Shown piece by piece: positions 1 to 11,100 of a DNA stretch of 64,000 nt; the stretch's first letter is position 1, and each line of letters starts with the position of its first letter. The translations under genes were made by a program, and so were the position numbers. The stretch comes from Rhabdornis inornatus (taxonomy: Eukaryota; Chordata; Aves; Passeriformes; Rhabdornithidae). The DNA is taken from the NCBI GenBank assembly GCA_013397075.1, contig VWZS01000909.1, positions 683,478-747,477 on the forward strand, written 5' to 3'. A model generated the notes under the pieces. The model saw only the letters and a program-made list of their open reading frames with translations, had not been told where the DNA came from and searched no databases.

Positions 1-833
1 TCCTTCCTTCATAATTACAAATCCCTGTTACCTTTTCATATGTTGACCTGTCTAATTTCCTCATGGATCTGACATCCTAAAGAGAGAAGGCTGACAGTGA
101 AGCTGCTGTGGAGCAGACAGACATTCCCATTTCAGCAGGCTTTCCACTCTCAAGAAAAGTGTTCAGGTTCTTCCATTTCATCTCCCCTCACCTGATTCTG
201 ACAGGACAACATAAACCTTCTGCTACATTTGCTTAGCCTCTTAGCTCCAGGTTTTAAAACTAAACTTCTAACACTGTGAGTAGTAAATGATCCTTAAAAT
301 TGAAAAAGCAAAGGCATGCCAGGCCCTAGAAAAGATGAAAAGCAGGAGGGAAACAAAAACAAAGCACCAAGCTTCCTCAACCTCTTCTGCAGCCTCCCCT
401 CTGCTACAGGAAAGGATTGTACTATTCCAAATCACAATTCGAGCCAATTTTTTTCACAAATCAAAAATCTACAGATTCATAGTGATGATGACAGAAAATA
501 ATACTTACTTTGTTACATATGGTATACATCTGGTATAACTGGTGCTGTCATACATCTAGGAAAAAAAAACTGGCCTCTTTCTGAAATAACCTTTTCACGT
601 ATGTGAGCAGAAGGTAACCCACCAGTGTAATGGCAACAAAAAATACAGGAATGTAACTTCCTCATTGATGGCAATTTGAACTGAAGCAACTCGCAAGCAT
701 GATGCTCATGCAGCTCCTGCTTTTTGCTGAGGGTGTGACAAGGAGGATCAAGATATGACATAACCTACAGACAGATTCCCAAATGGACACTCATATCAGA
801 AAACTGCAATTTCTCCATGAATATATAGTATAC

Positions 834-863
834 TTAAAGAGAATCTTCTTAAAGAGAATCTTC
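834..863. repeat. 15-bp tandem duplication, two copies
   Basis: The unit TTAAAGAGAATCTTC occurs twice back to back without a mismatch and is followed by TTG. Two identical copies suggest a recent slippage or small tandem duplication. No function is suggested. Confidence 0.85.
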
Positions 864-1072
864 TTGTATTGTATCAAGGTGCATATTCCAGTTCCTTTCT
901 TCTTTCTCTCACAAAGGTGCTAAGCCAATTATTACCTCTAAGCATTAAAAAATTACAAAGTTTCACTTTCATGCTATGGCAGATTTCCCCTGATAGGAAT
1001 CCCAGCAACATAGAGACAGACCTCTGTGTTGGATGGTATCTCCATTTACTTGTTGTCATTGATTTATTCTGT

Positions 1073-1140
1073 CATCTTGAAGAAACCAGTTAAATGCTCT
1101 GCCTCAATTCCCCCTTTTTCAAAATGGAGATACTAATCCT
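1073..1140 (-). repeat. Relic of ancient MIR/L3-like amniote repeat
   Basis: The plus strand reads GCCTCAATTCCCCC followed by AAAATGGAGATACTAAT. This matches the remembered core of old amniote interspersed repeats, whose reverse strand reads 'gcctcagtttccccatctgtaaaatggggataataat'-like text. The preceding bases also resemble the 'ccagttaaatgctctg' portion. The copy is heavily diverged and both ends are indistinct. Assignment to MIR, L3 or another core-SINE-like family is from memory of consensus sequences. Confidence 0.5.
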
Positions 1141-1658
1141 TAATTCCAGATAAGGTCTTCCATCAGCTGTTGCAATAAAAGTGTTGTGCAATTAGATGAT
1201 ATTACTACCAGTCTTACTAATTCTTTTATATGTACTTTTATAATTTTAGATGGATTTTAGTAACTGCACATAAAAAAACAAAAACACCTTGACCTAGGTC
1301 AGCCTAAGAGTAACTGGTTAATGCCTCATATACTTATCTACCTTTGAAGTTTGAATTCAACATAAAATATCTCTGATACAATTACACTTCCTTCATTAAT
1401 AAAGGCTACATGAAAAAATATTTTAAAAAATTCATTTTGGAGATAAGGCTACCAAGCTTCTAGCAAAATTTCTTGTGATGAGAAGCAAAGAATCTGCAAA
1501 AAGTGGACAAATACTAACTGTTATCTTCCCAAATCTGAACTCTAAGCCCATGCGCAGAGGCAGCTCTGAAGCAAAGGATCCTTGTCCAGCTGGAACAAGA
1601 AGCCAGCAGAATATAAAAGGCAATCTGCCCAAGTTTCCTCAGGTATTTCTGCTCATAC

Positions 1659-1720
1659 GTAGTTTTCATCTGCGTCATTCGTAGTATTTCAACCAGGGCA
1701 CAGATGGGATCTACTGGCAT
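1659..1720 (-). CDS. Weak candidate internal exon, minus strand
   Basis: On the minus strand a TTTTGTAG acceptor (ending at 1721) is followed by an open frame reading MPVDPICALVEILRMTQMKT, and then by a possible donor, ACTAC before GTATGA at 1658-1653. The exon would be 62 bp. The frame stays open past the donor, down to about 1514. The peptide has a helical, HEAT-repeat-like texture, but I recognise no family. The donor is mediocre, and the frame does not join directly to the better candidate at 5385-5526, which ends in phase 1; joining in that phase meets a stop. An intervening exon would be needed, or this is chance. Low confidence. Confidence 0.15.
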
Positions 1721-4700
1721 CTACAAAAGTGCATGTATTGACAAGAGAATTAAAATAACAAGAGATCTAGAAGCCATTTGGCATGCTGTTGGTCTACCCT
1801 GCAATACTGTAAGGAAAGAAAACTGAAAAACCTTCCTTTGTAAAGGAATTAAAGGAATATGATTCAGAGGTGTATTTTAAAAAAAGCAAAAGCACATGAT
1901 ACCCCAAAGGAAATAATATGACATTATATCAGCTGTGATAATGTTAGTGTAGTGACCCATGATTACATACCAAGCAAACTGGAATTTTTATATTATATAG
2001 GAAAAGGTGCTGAACCAGGAGAAAAAAAAAAGAGATGAAGAGAAGGGGAAATAAGGCACTTTAAAGCAAACACAAACATAATATCTATCAACACACCTGT
2101 TATTTGTTTCTGTCATCTGTCAGTCAGTGATTTCAGATGAGAGATTGGAAGCAATAGCATATGTGTCTGCTAGTGGAAGCCGGAAAATTTTTATTACAGA
2201 CAGCAGCATCTTGTAGGCAGTAGAGAATCAAGGGAAATGTTGCTGAGAGATAAAAACAGAAATAAATGGGATGAGTTTCTGTTACACTACATGCAATCTT
2301 CCATTGCAAGAATGTTGTATGCCTAGAAGGAGATATATTAAAAGGGGCAAGGACTGGCCCAAAGTTGGTCCAAATCTCATGTCTTTTGGAAACCAAAATT
2401 CACACACATCTCTCTCACTTCAATACATTATTGGAAGCACGTACAGGAAGGGGTTCAGTGGAATGGAAATTAAACTTCTAACAGCATTGTGCTCCCTATA
2501 TACCATCTACTCTGTACTCAGTGTAATTTACAGAAGTTTCAAGAAACGATCTAATTTTTGCTTTCTGTAATTCCCTATCAAGCAGAACATTTCCAGGCTA
2601 TAACATATTTGAATAAGGGCCACTAACATCAGAGCCTGGAAACAAGACAAGTGTTCAGTCCTTTTGGCATCTTTCTCAGTGCCATATCACATAGCCAAAT
2701 GTCTCAGGATCCTCGGAGACCTCACCAGTAAACCAATTAAAGGAGTACTATTTAAGCTTCTGAATTCAGCAAGTGAGAAGAATAGTATGCTAACCATTTT
2801 CTCACATCACCATAGTAAAATATAACAGCAATACCTGACCCATATTTCTTTATACCAAGATGCATTCCCATTAATCAGATTCGAGGTATCAACGTACTTC
2901 ATAGGCATGTAGGTGCCAACTTTCTTTGTCTAAATAACAGAAAAATCTGTCCATAGCAGAAAGCTGACCTGATGAAACTCAAAACACTTCTATGATACAA
3001 ATATTAAATTTACAAATATTGGAAGAATAGCTTTATGCTTCCTTCCCTTTGCCCTTCCCCTTAAAACTTAAAGGATTAAAAAAATACTTCTTTCCTAATG
3101 TTCCCTTGTATACATAGAGAGAACTCCTGGTTCCTTAAAATCTTTGCCAGAACTGTTCAGCTCTGCAGACTTGACTTTTGTGGTAGGAGTATGTCTACTC
3201 CAGTCTCACTGAGAGGTTTTGTGAAAGTCTGCTGTCGGGTACTATGATCTTGAAACTAAAAGTCAGATGTTTAATTTACATATATTTGTTTTGTCAAATG
3301 CTAATCAAATATTGACATCAAACAAGGCAAAACAAACTTGATCCTTGTGCATACTATGTCCATCCTTTAAGCAGAAGCATGAAAGATTTTCTGCTCTGAG
3401 AGAAGTCCTGATAAAAGCAGTATTAACAATTTCAAGCTAAATTATTATGCAATAAGTCATTATTTAATATCCTTAAATCTTCATGAGGGCAAGATTTCCT
3501 CAAAGGAAAGGAGAGTGCAAATTGAATACTGTCAAGGTGGAAAGGAAATCACACAAGACTCAAGGCATGAGGGCAAAGGCAGGGGGAAGAGGACACTGGA
3601 GACAGCAGTCAAGTGAAGAGAACCAGCTAAGGGAGATACTGCAGAAAGACAGGACAAAGGATTTTTCTCAGGAACTCAAATCACTGACAGAAAATATTCA
3701 TGGAAGCATCCACAGGAGCCACATTACACAGCTCAGTCACATGCACAAAGAGGACCCCTATATTACATACAAAGAAATGGCCTAGGGTGCCTTGAAAGAC
3801 CTGAAGTTTAGAGAGCCTGAAGGGCTTTTCTAGTGTTTATATCCAAAAGACAGGATCTAATGTCCATGGACCATTTGGCAACTCATTGAGAAAGTCTGAC
3901 TTCACACGCAGACTCACTGATTTCAGTGAGTTCATAATAACATCTTTTATACCACAAATCCATCAGCTACACAGACACATGGTTCAGGGAATCAGACAGG
4001 AAGGATGTCTGCACTCCTGTACTGTACAATCATAGGACTGACCTGAATTCCTATGTAAAGGAAAGCCCCATATTTAGGAGGAAAAGAAAGAAACTCCTTC
4101 AATCTAAGCTACTATATTCCCTCAAGGGATAACATCATTACTCCCGTATGTAGGATACTACTGTTGCTGTAAAAAATGCTTCACTGTGAGCAAAACATAC
4201 ACAATTAACCCAAGAAAGAAAAGCTTTTTAGCTTCATTGTTATATACTTCATTGTTGCTTAATTCCTGGATCAAGTTTATTTATTTTTAATAAATGCACA
4301 TAAGATGGAAGTCATTTTAATGCATTTACAATTACTCATATTCTCAAGAAGGGCTAGAGGGAACTTTCAGAGGTAATTAACATTATAAAAATCAAGTGAC
4401 AATGCTTAAGGGTGTAATAAAAAACATTGTAAAAGAACTGTCACAACGTACAGCAAAACAAAGCTTCTTTATGGAATATGGTTTATTTGAAATCATGTAA
4501 GAGAACTGTTTTTTATCTGCAGTCCACGCTAGGAAATGAATGTACCGGAAAAAAAATGCAACTCCACTACCCCTAAAAAATACCTTTTCAACAAGCCTGT
4601 GTCCACCACCTGTTAAAAACTATTTTTATTGTTTTACAGTTACTTCTACCCAACTGCTTTAGGAATTTAAATGCATTTTTAAGCACAAGATAGTCTCTAG

Positions 4701-5384
4701 GCCACTCGCTTGTTTGCAGAAAATTGAAGTTTGGAGCCTCTAAAGTTGTTCAGCTGCAAACTGCATAAAGTAAATCAAACGAATTGACACTATAAGCATT
4801 TAAAGTATGTCTAACTAGAAACAAAGAAACTATTTTCCTGGAGGAGTAAGTTCGACCTCCTTTTGGTACTGTACTACTTTTAGTCAAGCTTTTTTTTCAG
4901 TTCAAGTTAAGAGAAACTGCAGAAAAATGACCAGTGATCATAATATTAATAAATGTATAATCCTTTCCCCAGGTTATAGTTCTTCATCTACCCTTGCAAT
5001 TAACTTATTTGCCTGAGGGTCCCATCATCCAGGCAAACAAGATCAGAATCAGAAATGCTGGAGAACACATGATATTCACACAACACTTTGCATTAAAATG
5101 TCTGAAGTGAAATGCAAAATATTACTTTCAAATGCAAATAATTATGTCTTATTTCAGGACTCTTAGAGAAGCTGCTGGTTTTTTATTGCCACCACTGATA
5201 AGCAAGTCCTTCTTTGAAAGTTGAGGACCAAACAAGGATAGACAGATTCCTGTAAGTTCAGTGGGAAAACAATTAAGGAAACAGAAGAACAATGCTTCAA
5301 TCTTGTTTATAAAATACAAAGACCAGTAACCAATGGAGACTCATTCGCATGTGTTTCCTCATGGCCCAGGATATGCACTTTTAC

Positions 5385-5526
5385 CTTCTGAGAGAGCATC
5401 TTCTGCTTCCCAGTTTGCTATCACAGACTTTAAACAGTCAATCTGTTCCACTGCTATTAAAATCAAGAAAGCAAAGCTAGAGATTCTCAGAGACACTGAC
5501 AAGGGATGAACATCACTCAGAATGGT
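5385..5526 (-). CDS. Candidate internal exon, minus strand, unknown gene
   Basis: Reading the minus strand, a run of nine T followed by GCAG forms a strong acceptor ending at 5527. The frame is then open for 142 bp to CAGAAG followed by the donor GTAAAA at 5384-5379. The exon starts in phase 0 and ends in phase 1. The encoded peptide is about 47 residues, beginning TILSDVHPLSVSLRISS, continuing through a hydrophobic FAFLILIAVEQ helix-like stretch, and ending with NWEAEDALSE. The amphipathic helical character would fit an alpha-helical repeat protein, but I cannot name the gene. A further 36 codons upstream are partly open, but the splice site falls where the peptide starts to look protein-like. 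No partner exon with compatible phase was found in the window. This could be a true exon of a long minus-strand gene or a chance open frame flanked by splice-like sites. Confidence 0.35.
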
Positions 5527-5640
5527 CTGCAAAAAAAAAGCATTCTCTGTCAATAAAGAACGGGGCAATGACTGAGAAAATCCAGATTTTCCTTTCTAGT
5601 TGTGTAAGAGATTTCCAGAGAAACCATTAAGAACTATGAG

Positions 5641-5697
5641 ACACTTCAGGCTTTCTTCAGTGAAGTGGGGATAATACTCACCTACTTTGTGTTGTCT
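5641..5697 (-). repeat. Relic of ancient MIR/L3-like repeat
   Basis: The plus strand runs from a GACACTTCAGGCTTTCTTC-like segment through AAGTGGGGATAATACTCACC to TTTGTGTTGT. This follows the remembered order of the old amniote repeat core (cctcagtttcttcatctg, taaagtggggataatactcacctacc, cacagggttgt). The match is longer and better than the other relics in the window, but divergence is high and borders are unclear. Confidence 0.5.
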
Positions 5698-5976
5698 GCA
5701 TAAGAAAATATGTAATAGCATGTTTGCTATGCAGATAGCAGCCGGGCTAGATCTTAGCCTGGGAGGTCATTGTACTCCAATAATATAAAAATCAAGCGCA
5801 AAAGATATGTGAAGTTCCAAATTAACAGAGGATAACTGAAATAACTCAGCAGCCCTAAGGCAGACCAGTTTCCTTGATTAATTTGATTTTCTTCGTAACA
5901 GTGTGAATTGTCTGATACCATGCAATCATTTTTGAAGTAGAATTGAGATACCACACAATATATAGCAATTGCCACA

Positions 5977-5994
5977 TATATATAGCTATATATA
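5977..5994. repeat. 18-bp perfect AT palindrome
   Basis: TATATATAGCTATATATA is a perfect palindrome centred on the AGCT. It sits in a short TA-rich patch. It is probably a small TA-repeat expansion and can extrude as a cruciform in vitro; no function is implied. Confidence 0.8.
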
Positions 5995-6540
5995 TAGCAA
6001 TATTCATGTTCTGTGAGTTCCTGCTATCCACATGAAGACAATAACTCAGTTATTTCTGCAAATTCAGTAATCAGACCAAATGCATATGCAAAAGGCAAGG
6101 TCTCTTGGATTGGTGCTCTGCCTGAATTAATTTTCCAACACACTGATTAGCTAGCTGAGTGCATAGTCAATCACACAGTGATGAGTTTACTGTAAAATTG
6201 ATGAAGAACAGACTTCAATATTTTATTACCTTTGTCATGGATACTGGGGGGAAAAAAAGGGATTTTACATAAAGCTATTTGGTAAAACTAGACCCCCTGA
6301 ATATTATATGCATATAAAATGAGTTCATTTTCCTACTCTCATGCAGAATTTAGTGGCTGTTTGCCAGGACAACCAGCTAAAGAATTGCTTATATCCAAAA
6401 GCAAAACAAAATTGCAGACTGTTAGGAGTACTTGTGTAGATCTCACAGCTGAGCAGTAGAAATAATGCTTATAATGGCCTATAGACCTTTTGTTTTAGCA
6501 AATTATGTGCTGTTTCAGTGAAAAGTGTTTTCAGGTTACT

Positions 6541-6585
6541 CTGTGCCTCAGGATTCTGCCTGAGAAGTAAAGTGAGAATAAGGGT
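6541..6585 (-). repeat. Probable MIR/L3-like repeat relic
   Basis: The segment reads CTGTGCCTCAGGATTCTG and then AGTAAAGTGAGAATAAGG. It resembles the 'ctctgtgcctcagttt...taaagtgagaataa' core of ancient amniote repeats. It is short and diverged, so this is a tentative call. Confidence 0.35.
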
Positions 6586-8141
6586 TCTACCAATCTGGAC
6601 ACCTTTTTATCTACATGGAGCTCATATTAGTCTGTGGCAGCTGGTTTCAAGTAGATGAAATAACAGTAAGTGTGAGATTGCTGGTTCACATTAGAAACCA
6701 GACAAGGCAAGCCCTGATACCAGCAGACTTTTCAAAGAATGGAAAGGTTGGTTAACTTGGTTTTTTTTATCATGGTTTCTCATGAATAACCTAAAACAAA
6801 GGGAAGCAAATCCTGATACATTCGATTTTGTTTGCCTAACACATGGTATTTTATGGGGACACATTGGTGCAACATCAAAAAGTCCACAGGCCTGTGAAAG
6901 GAAGGTAACCAGGTGGTTTTTTTCTTGCAGCCATCTCCCATAGGTAAAGAATAAAACTGGCTGACAGGGGACCTTTAGAACAACCTTTTAAGTTTAAGAG
7001 ACTGAATTAATCCCTCTTGATTTCCTTTTGCTGCGTGAAATTATGCAGTGGCAAGCAGATTCCATATTTTATAATGCCCAGGATGTTAGTTAGCATTATA
7101 CTCATGCTACATTTTATTCTGGGGTTGAAAAAAAGTGCCCCAATATAAATTTAACAAAACGCTAATCTGTTTTCCAGGAACCATGTAGTAAATTGGACCT
7201 CCATCACAAACTCTTTACTGTTTCCTCCTCTTTTGTTGTAAGATTATTTCCTAAATGCAATAGCTGAGATTTTAATGCGATTATTTTTTCTTTATGGTAA
7301 CCTTGATTCACTAGAGTAACAATGATGGAGATATTCCTTTTTATTGTGCAGTTATTTTAACTACTTGCTCATCATTTCCAGTCCTAGCTTTTCTAACTGA
7401 ATCACAGCAGTACAAAGAAATGGGTTAACTTTGCTTATAAAGTTCCAGAATCCTTTAATTAAAACCACCGTTCTCGGGTCTGCTAGATACACAGGGCATG
7501 TTTCAACCCTAAAAAAATACAAAGGAGCAAAAAAGATCTCCCCACTTTATCCGCACTGGTATAAACTGCCTTCAGAAATGTTTTGGGGTTTTTTTGTCTT
7601 TCTCCTTTAGCAGATAGGAGAAAAGGAGAAAAGCAAATATTTCAACATCCCTTTGAGTTTCTGCAGTCTCATAAGCTTTCTTGCTCTCTTGGTCCTTTTA
7701 CTTCTGAGTTTTCACGATTGCAGCAAAGATGTAGGAATAGGCTCCATGGGCTGATCAGTCATTAGGGTAGTACTAACCATGAACTTCTCTGTATACTCAG
7801 GAAGCTGGAAGCCTTCTGGGAGCTTTCTGAGATCTCAAGAGATTTTCCCATTCTCTTTTTGCATAAAAAATTAGGCAATTTGCATTTTCATGTTTCAGAG
7901 AACATCCATGACCACATCATAAATGGAAACTTGAAATTCCGGACGTTCACCCAAAATACAAAGAATGGGGTTCGTCACTGATCTAGAACAGACAAAGTGA
8001 GGACTCAAATTTGTTGCTCTCACATTCTCTGCAAGCATCCTGCCCATTTGGTAACAATTTTTTTATTCTTGGATTATCATATGCGTGGCAAAACTCTTCC
8101 ATTTGTGCCAACATGCACTTAGAACAATAGTAATTAGCACC

Positions 8142-8167
8142 TTCTTTTCAAATATATTTGAAAAGAA
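8142..8167. repeat. 26-bp perfect palindrome
   Basis: Positions 8142-8154 (TTCTTTTCAAATA) are the exact reverse complement of 8155-8167 (TATTTGAAAAGAA), with no spacer. All 13 pairs match. The sequence is not a pure dinucleotide repeat, so it is less trivially explained than the TA palindromes elsewhere in the window. Confidence 0.9.
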
Positions 8168-11100
8168 AAATTGAAATTCTTAGATAAATATACAGCAGAA
8201 AGGATTATAGCTCTCTTCCTCTTTAAATTAAAACAAACAAACAAAAACCACACACACCAAAAAAACACAGTTCAAAATAAAACCACTGTATGACTGTGTA
8301 CTTCATTTACTACAACACAGATTTCAAACACTAGAATGAAAAAAAATTCTAAAGTGGTTTTTTGGAAGTTGGAAGTAGAAGACCTGAGTTTACAACCCAC
8401 CTTTTAATAGAAACATAATTGTTTAAGCAGTAGTATTAGATACCATCAGAAAGCAATTAAGCAAAATTCATAGATAAAAACATGCTTATCTGTCCTTTAC
8501 ACTTGCAGGTAAAAAAAAAATTGTATCTGAATTTGTGCCTAGAGATTAGAAATCACAGATGTCTGTTTTTCACATGTTAACTATTTTAAATCTTATCTCT
8601 ATCATTCTCCCTCTTCAACTAAGGAAAAACTCATACTTTCACTGAAGATTTTAGAGTATTACATTTGTATTTTAATCACTAATACTTTGCTATCTGGAAG
8701 TTCGTATTCATGCATACAAAATTAATAACTTCTGTGGAATTACAAAAAAATCCATATTTAAATTACACAAAATTTATGAGCAAAATAGTCTTGCTGGTTT
8801 AAATCCTTGATTTAAACTAAATAAAATAATAGGTCAACTATTAAGCACTGTGGCACGTTGTTAGTTTAAAACACATTATATAGTGAAAAAAAAGTCTTGT
8901 TACATTGCTCAAAATCTGCATATGACTGTTCCAAATCTTCATTATTCAGTAGGTGTAAGGACAGCAGCATCTGACACAGGACTGCAGTATCTACTGCATA
9001 TAATATGTATCACTTTTTAGCATTCTCAAAACTCTTAAAATTTTTTCTACTTATTTAAGGAGAAATAAGGCATAGAAAGATCTGAGACAATGAAGCAACA
9101 TCAGATCTGCAAATACCCATTCTGTAGACACTTTTCTTAACCAAAGGCCTACCACTGCCAGTAAATTACAAACCCCAACACAGAATAAAACATGAACACA
9201 ATTATCTTTATACTGGCACTACAAGGTTTTTTTAAAAACTGGAAGAAAATACTTTCTATTTCTCTATATTTATATTAAAAAAAAAAAACTTTAATCTATA
9301 TTTCTGTGGATTAAACATGAAGAGAAGTCTGTCAAATCTATAAAGTTTTAGCTATTCTAAATCTCACCTCTTTCCATCGTTCTCTCTCTTTAATTAAACA
9401 ATTCAACTGTTTCAGTGAGGATTTTACAGAATGTAGCAATTGGATTTTAGACAGTCAGATTTTCCAAAGTGCATTCAGCACTCTATGACAGGACTGTCAG
9501 TGGAGAGCAAGAATTACTCATCATTCTTAGTTTATCCTTCTGTTGTTGTGATACCGTATATATAAACCATATGTTTCTGGTGTTTGCTAGAGAGACACCA
9601 TTACAGTGCTGTGCATTATTTTACCACCCAAGGCAGAGTTTTGGAAAGCCATCTTTTTTCACACTCCATAGTTTTTTTCCTTAGTATGTATGGATGGGAT
9701 TGATGTTTACAAACAGTGGACAACCCTTAAAGAACATTTATCTTTTAAACATACTGAGCCTACAAATAAGAACATTTAGCAGCATCTCATATCATTTAAT
9801 CAAGAAGGGACTTCTAATAAAGAAGATACTTCTCTGCTCCTCAGGAAATTGTAATATCTGTATCAGTTTTCTAAAGGGAAGATGATGATTCTTGCCTGCA
9901 ACTACTGAAAAGATAATGGGATACTTTATAAAAATAAGCCCTTAATGAAAAATGGCATTGCTAGCTTCTGAAGAACTGCTTAAATACATAAAATCTTGAG
10001 AACTGTTAGTAATGGGATAAATTTTGTTCCTTACAACTAGCATAAGACTAAATCAACTGAGCTGCATGTCCTTGTATACACACACTGTATTAGAAAGAAT
10101 TTCTAATGTCCAGAAAGTACCTGTTTATGATATAGAAAAATACTGTGCATGTAGCATTCTGATAAAGCATTTCCGAACTGGTTATGAGTAATTTCATTTT
10201 AATTTAACTAAATTAAGATAATCCACAGAAGACATAAATCTGGTATCTATAAATCAGAAGTTATTCTACTCCAGTCAGGGAGCTGGTAGAAAACCAGAAT
10301 AAGGTACATGAGAATCAGAACTCCTAGATGCTTGTTAACATTGAGAGGTTTATGACACACAGTCCAAACCAGTCTAAACTAATGCCAATTCCAAGCATTA
10401 GGCAGTATTATAACTTTCTCATATTTATATATCTATTCAGACCTGGGCATAATTTTCAGACCAGTTCTCAAATGAGGAACCATATTTTAGTGAAAGAAAG
10501 AAAATTTTAAAAACTGTAATGTTAGCCACCTGGTAGCTGAGAAATTATAAATTTACAACACTTAAAAATTAATTCCCTTGCAGATGGTAACTTCTAAAAA
10601 ATGAGTGGGAAAGTTGAGGGTTTATGCTGAAAAACAAAATTAAATAAATCCCCTTCATCTGTTCCTGTACTGTGATAGAAATACACAGCTATGTGTTTCA
10701 GAAGGCAACCTTGCATTGTTAGAAATGCATCTTCCCCAACTGGGCTGACACTTTTAATGCTATATTGTAAGGACAGGAGATGTTCTTTTCAGCTTTCTAA
10801 ATCAACATTGCATAGTATTTAATAAATTGAGCTGCACATACAATGTCATTTCAACCACAAGTCATTCTCATTACTTCTGTGCCACAACTTTTTGGTGAAT
10901 TTGTATTTTCATGACTAAGGGAAAGCAGCCAACAATTGTCAGGGAAATTAGCTAAAGATGTCTGAATAAGATATTTCCCAATTAAATCAATGCAGGAAAC
11001 TTCTGGTGGCTGGAATTCTTCATGTAGAAGCAGGATGCAAACATCTTCCAAATGCAGGAGTTCTGGAAAACTGGTACTATCCATTTACTTGTCCAAATGT

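Larger units (their letters stand above)
1..5384. other. AT-rich non-coding DNA, left flank
   Basis: No gene can be supported across most of this stretch. Open frames are short, lack recognisable motifs and look like chance frames in AT-rich DNA. It contains a 15-bp tandem duplication at 834-863, an ancient repeat relic near 1073-1140 and a weak minus-strand exon candidate at 1659-1720, each listed separately. The rest looks like unique intronic or intergenic sequence. The segment at about 4640-4830 is even-textured, with several TTAAAG/TAAAT-type motifs, and could be a conserved non-coding element, but sequence alone does not show conservation. Confidence 0.6.

Noticed and set aside
5678..5697. 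Apparent 14-bp microexon on the minus strand with ATGCAG acceptor and GTGAGT donor
   Set aside because: The whole segment matches an ancient MIR/L3-like repeat core, where the ACTCACC text is part of the repeat. The splice-like signals are incidental.
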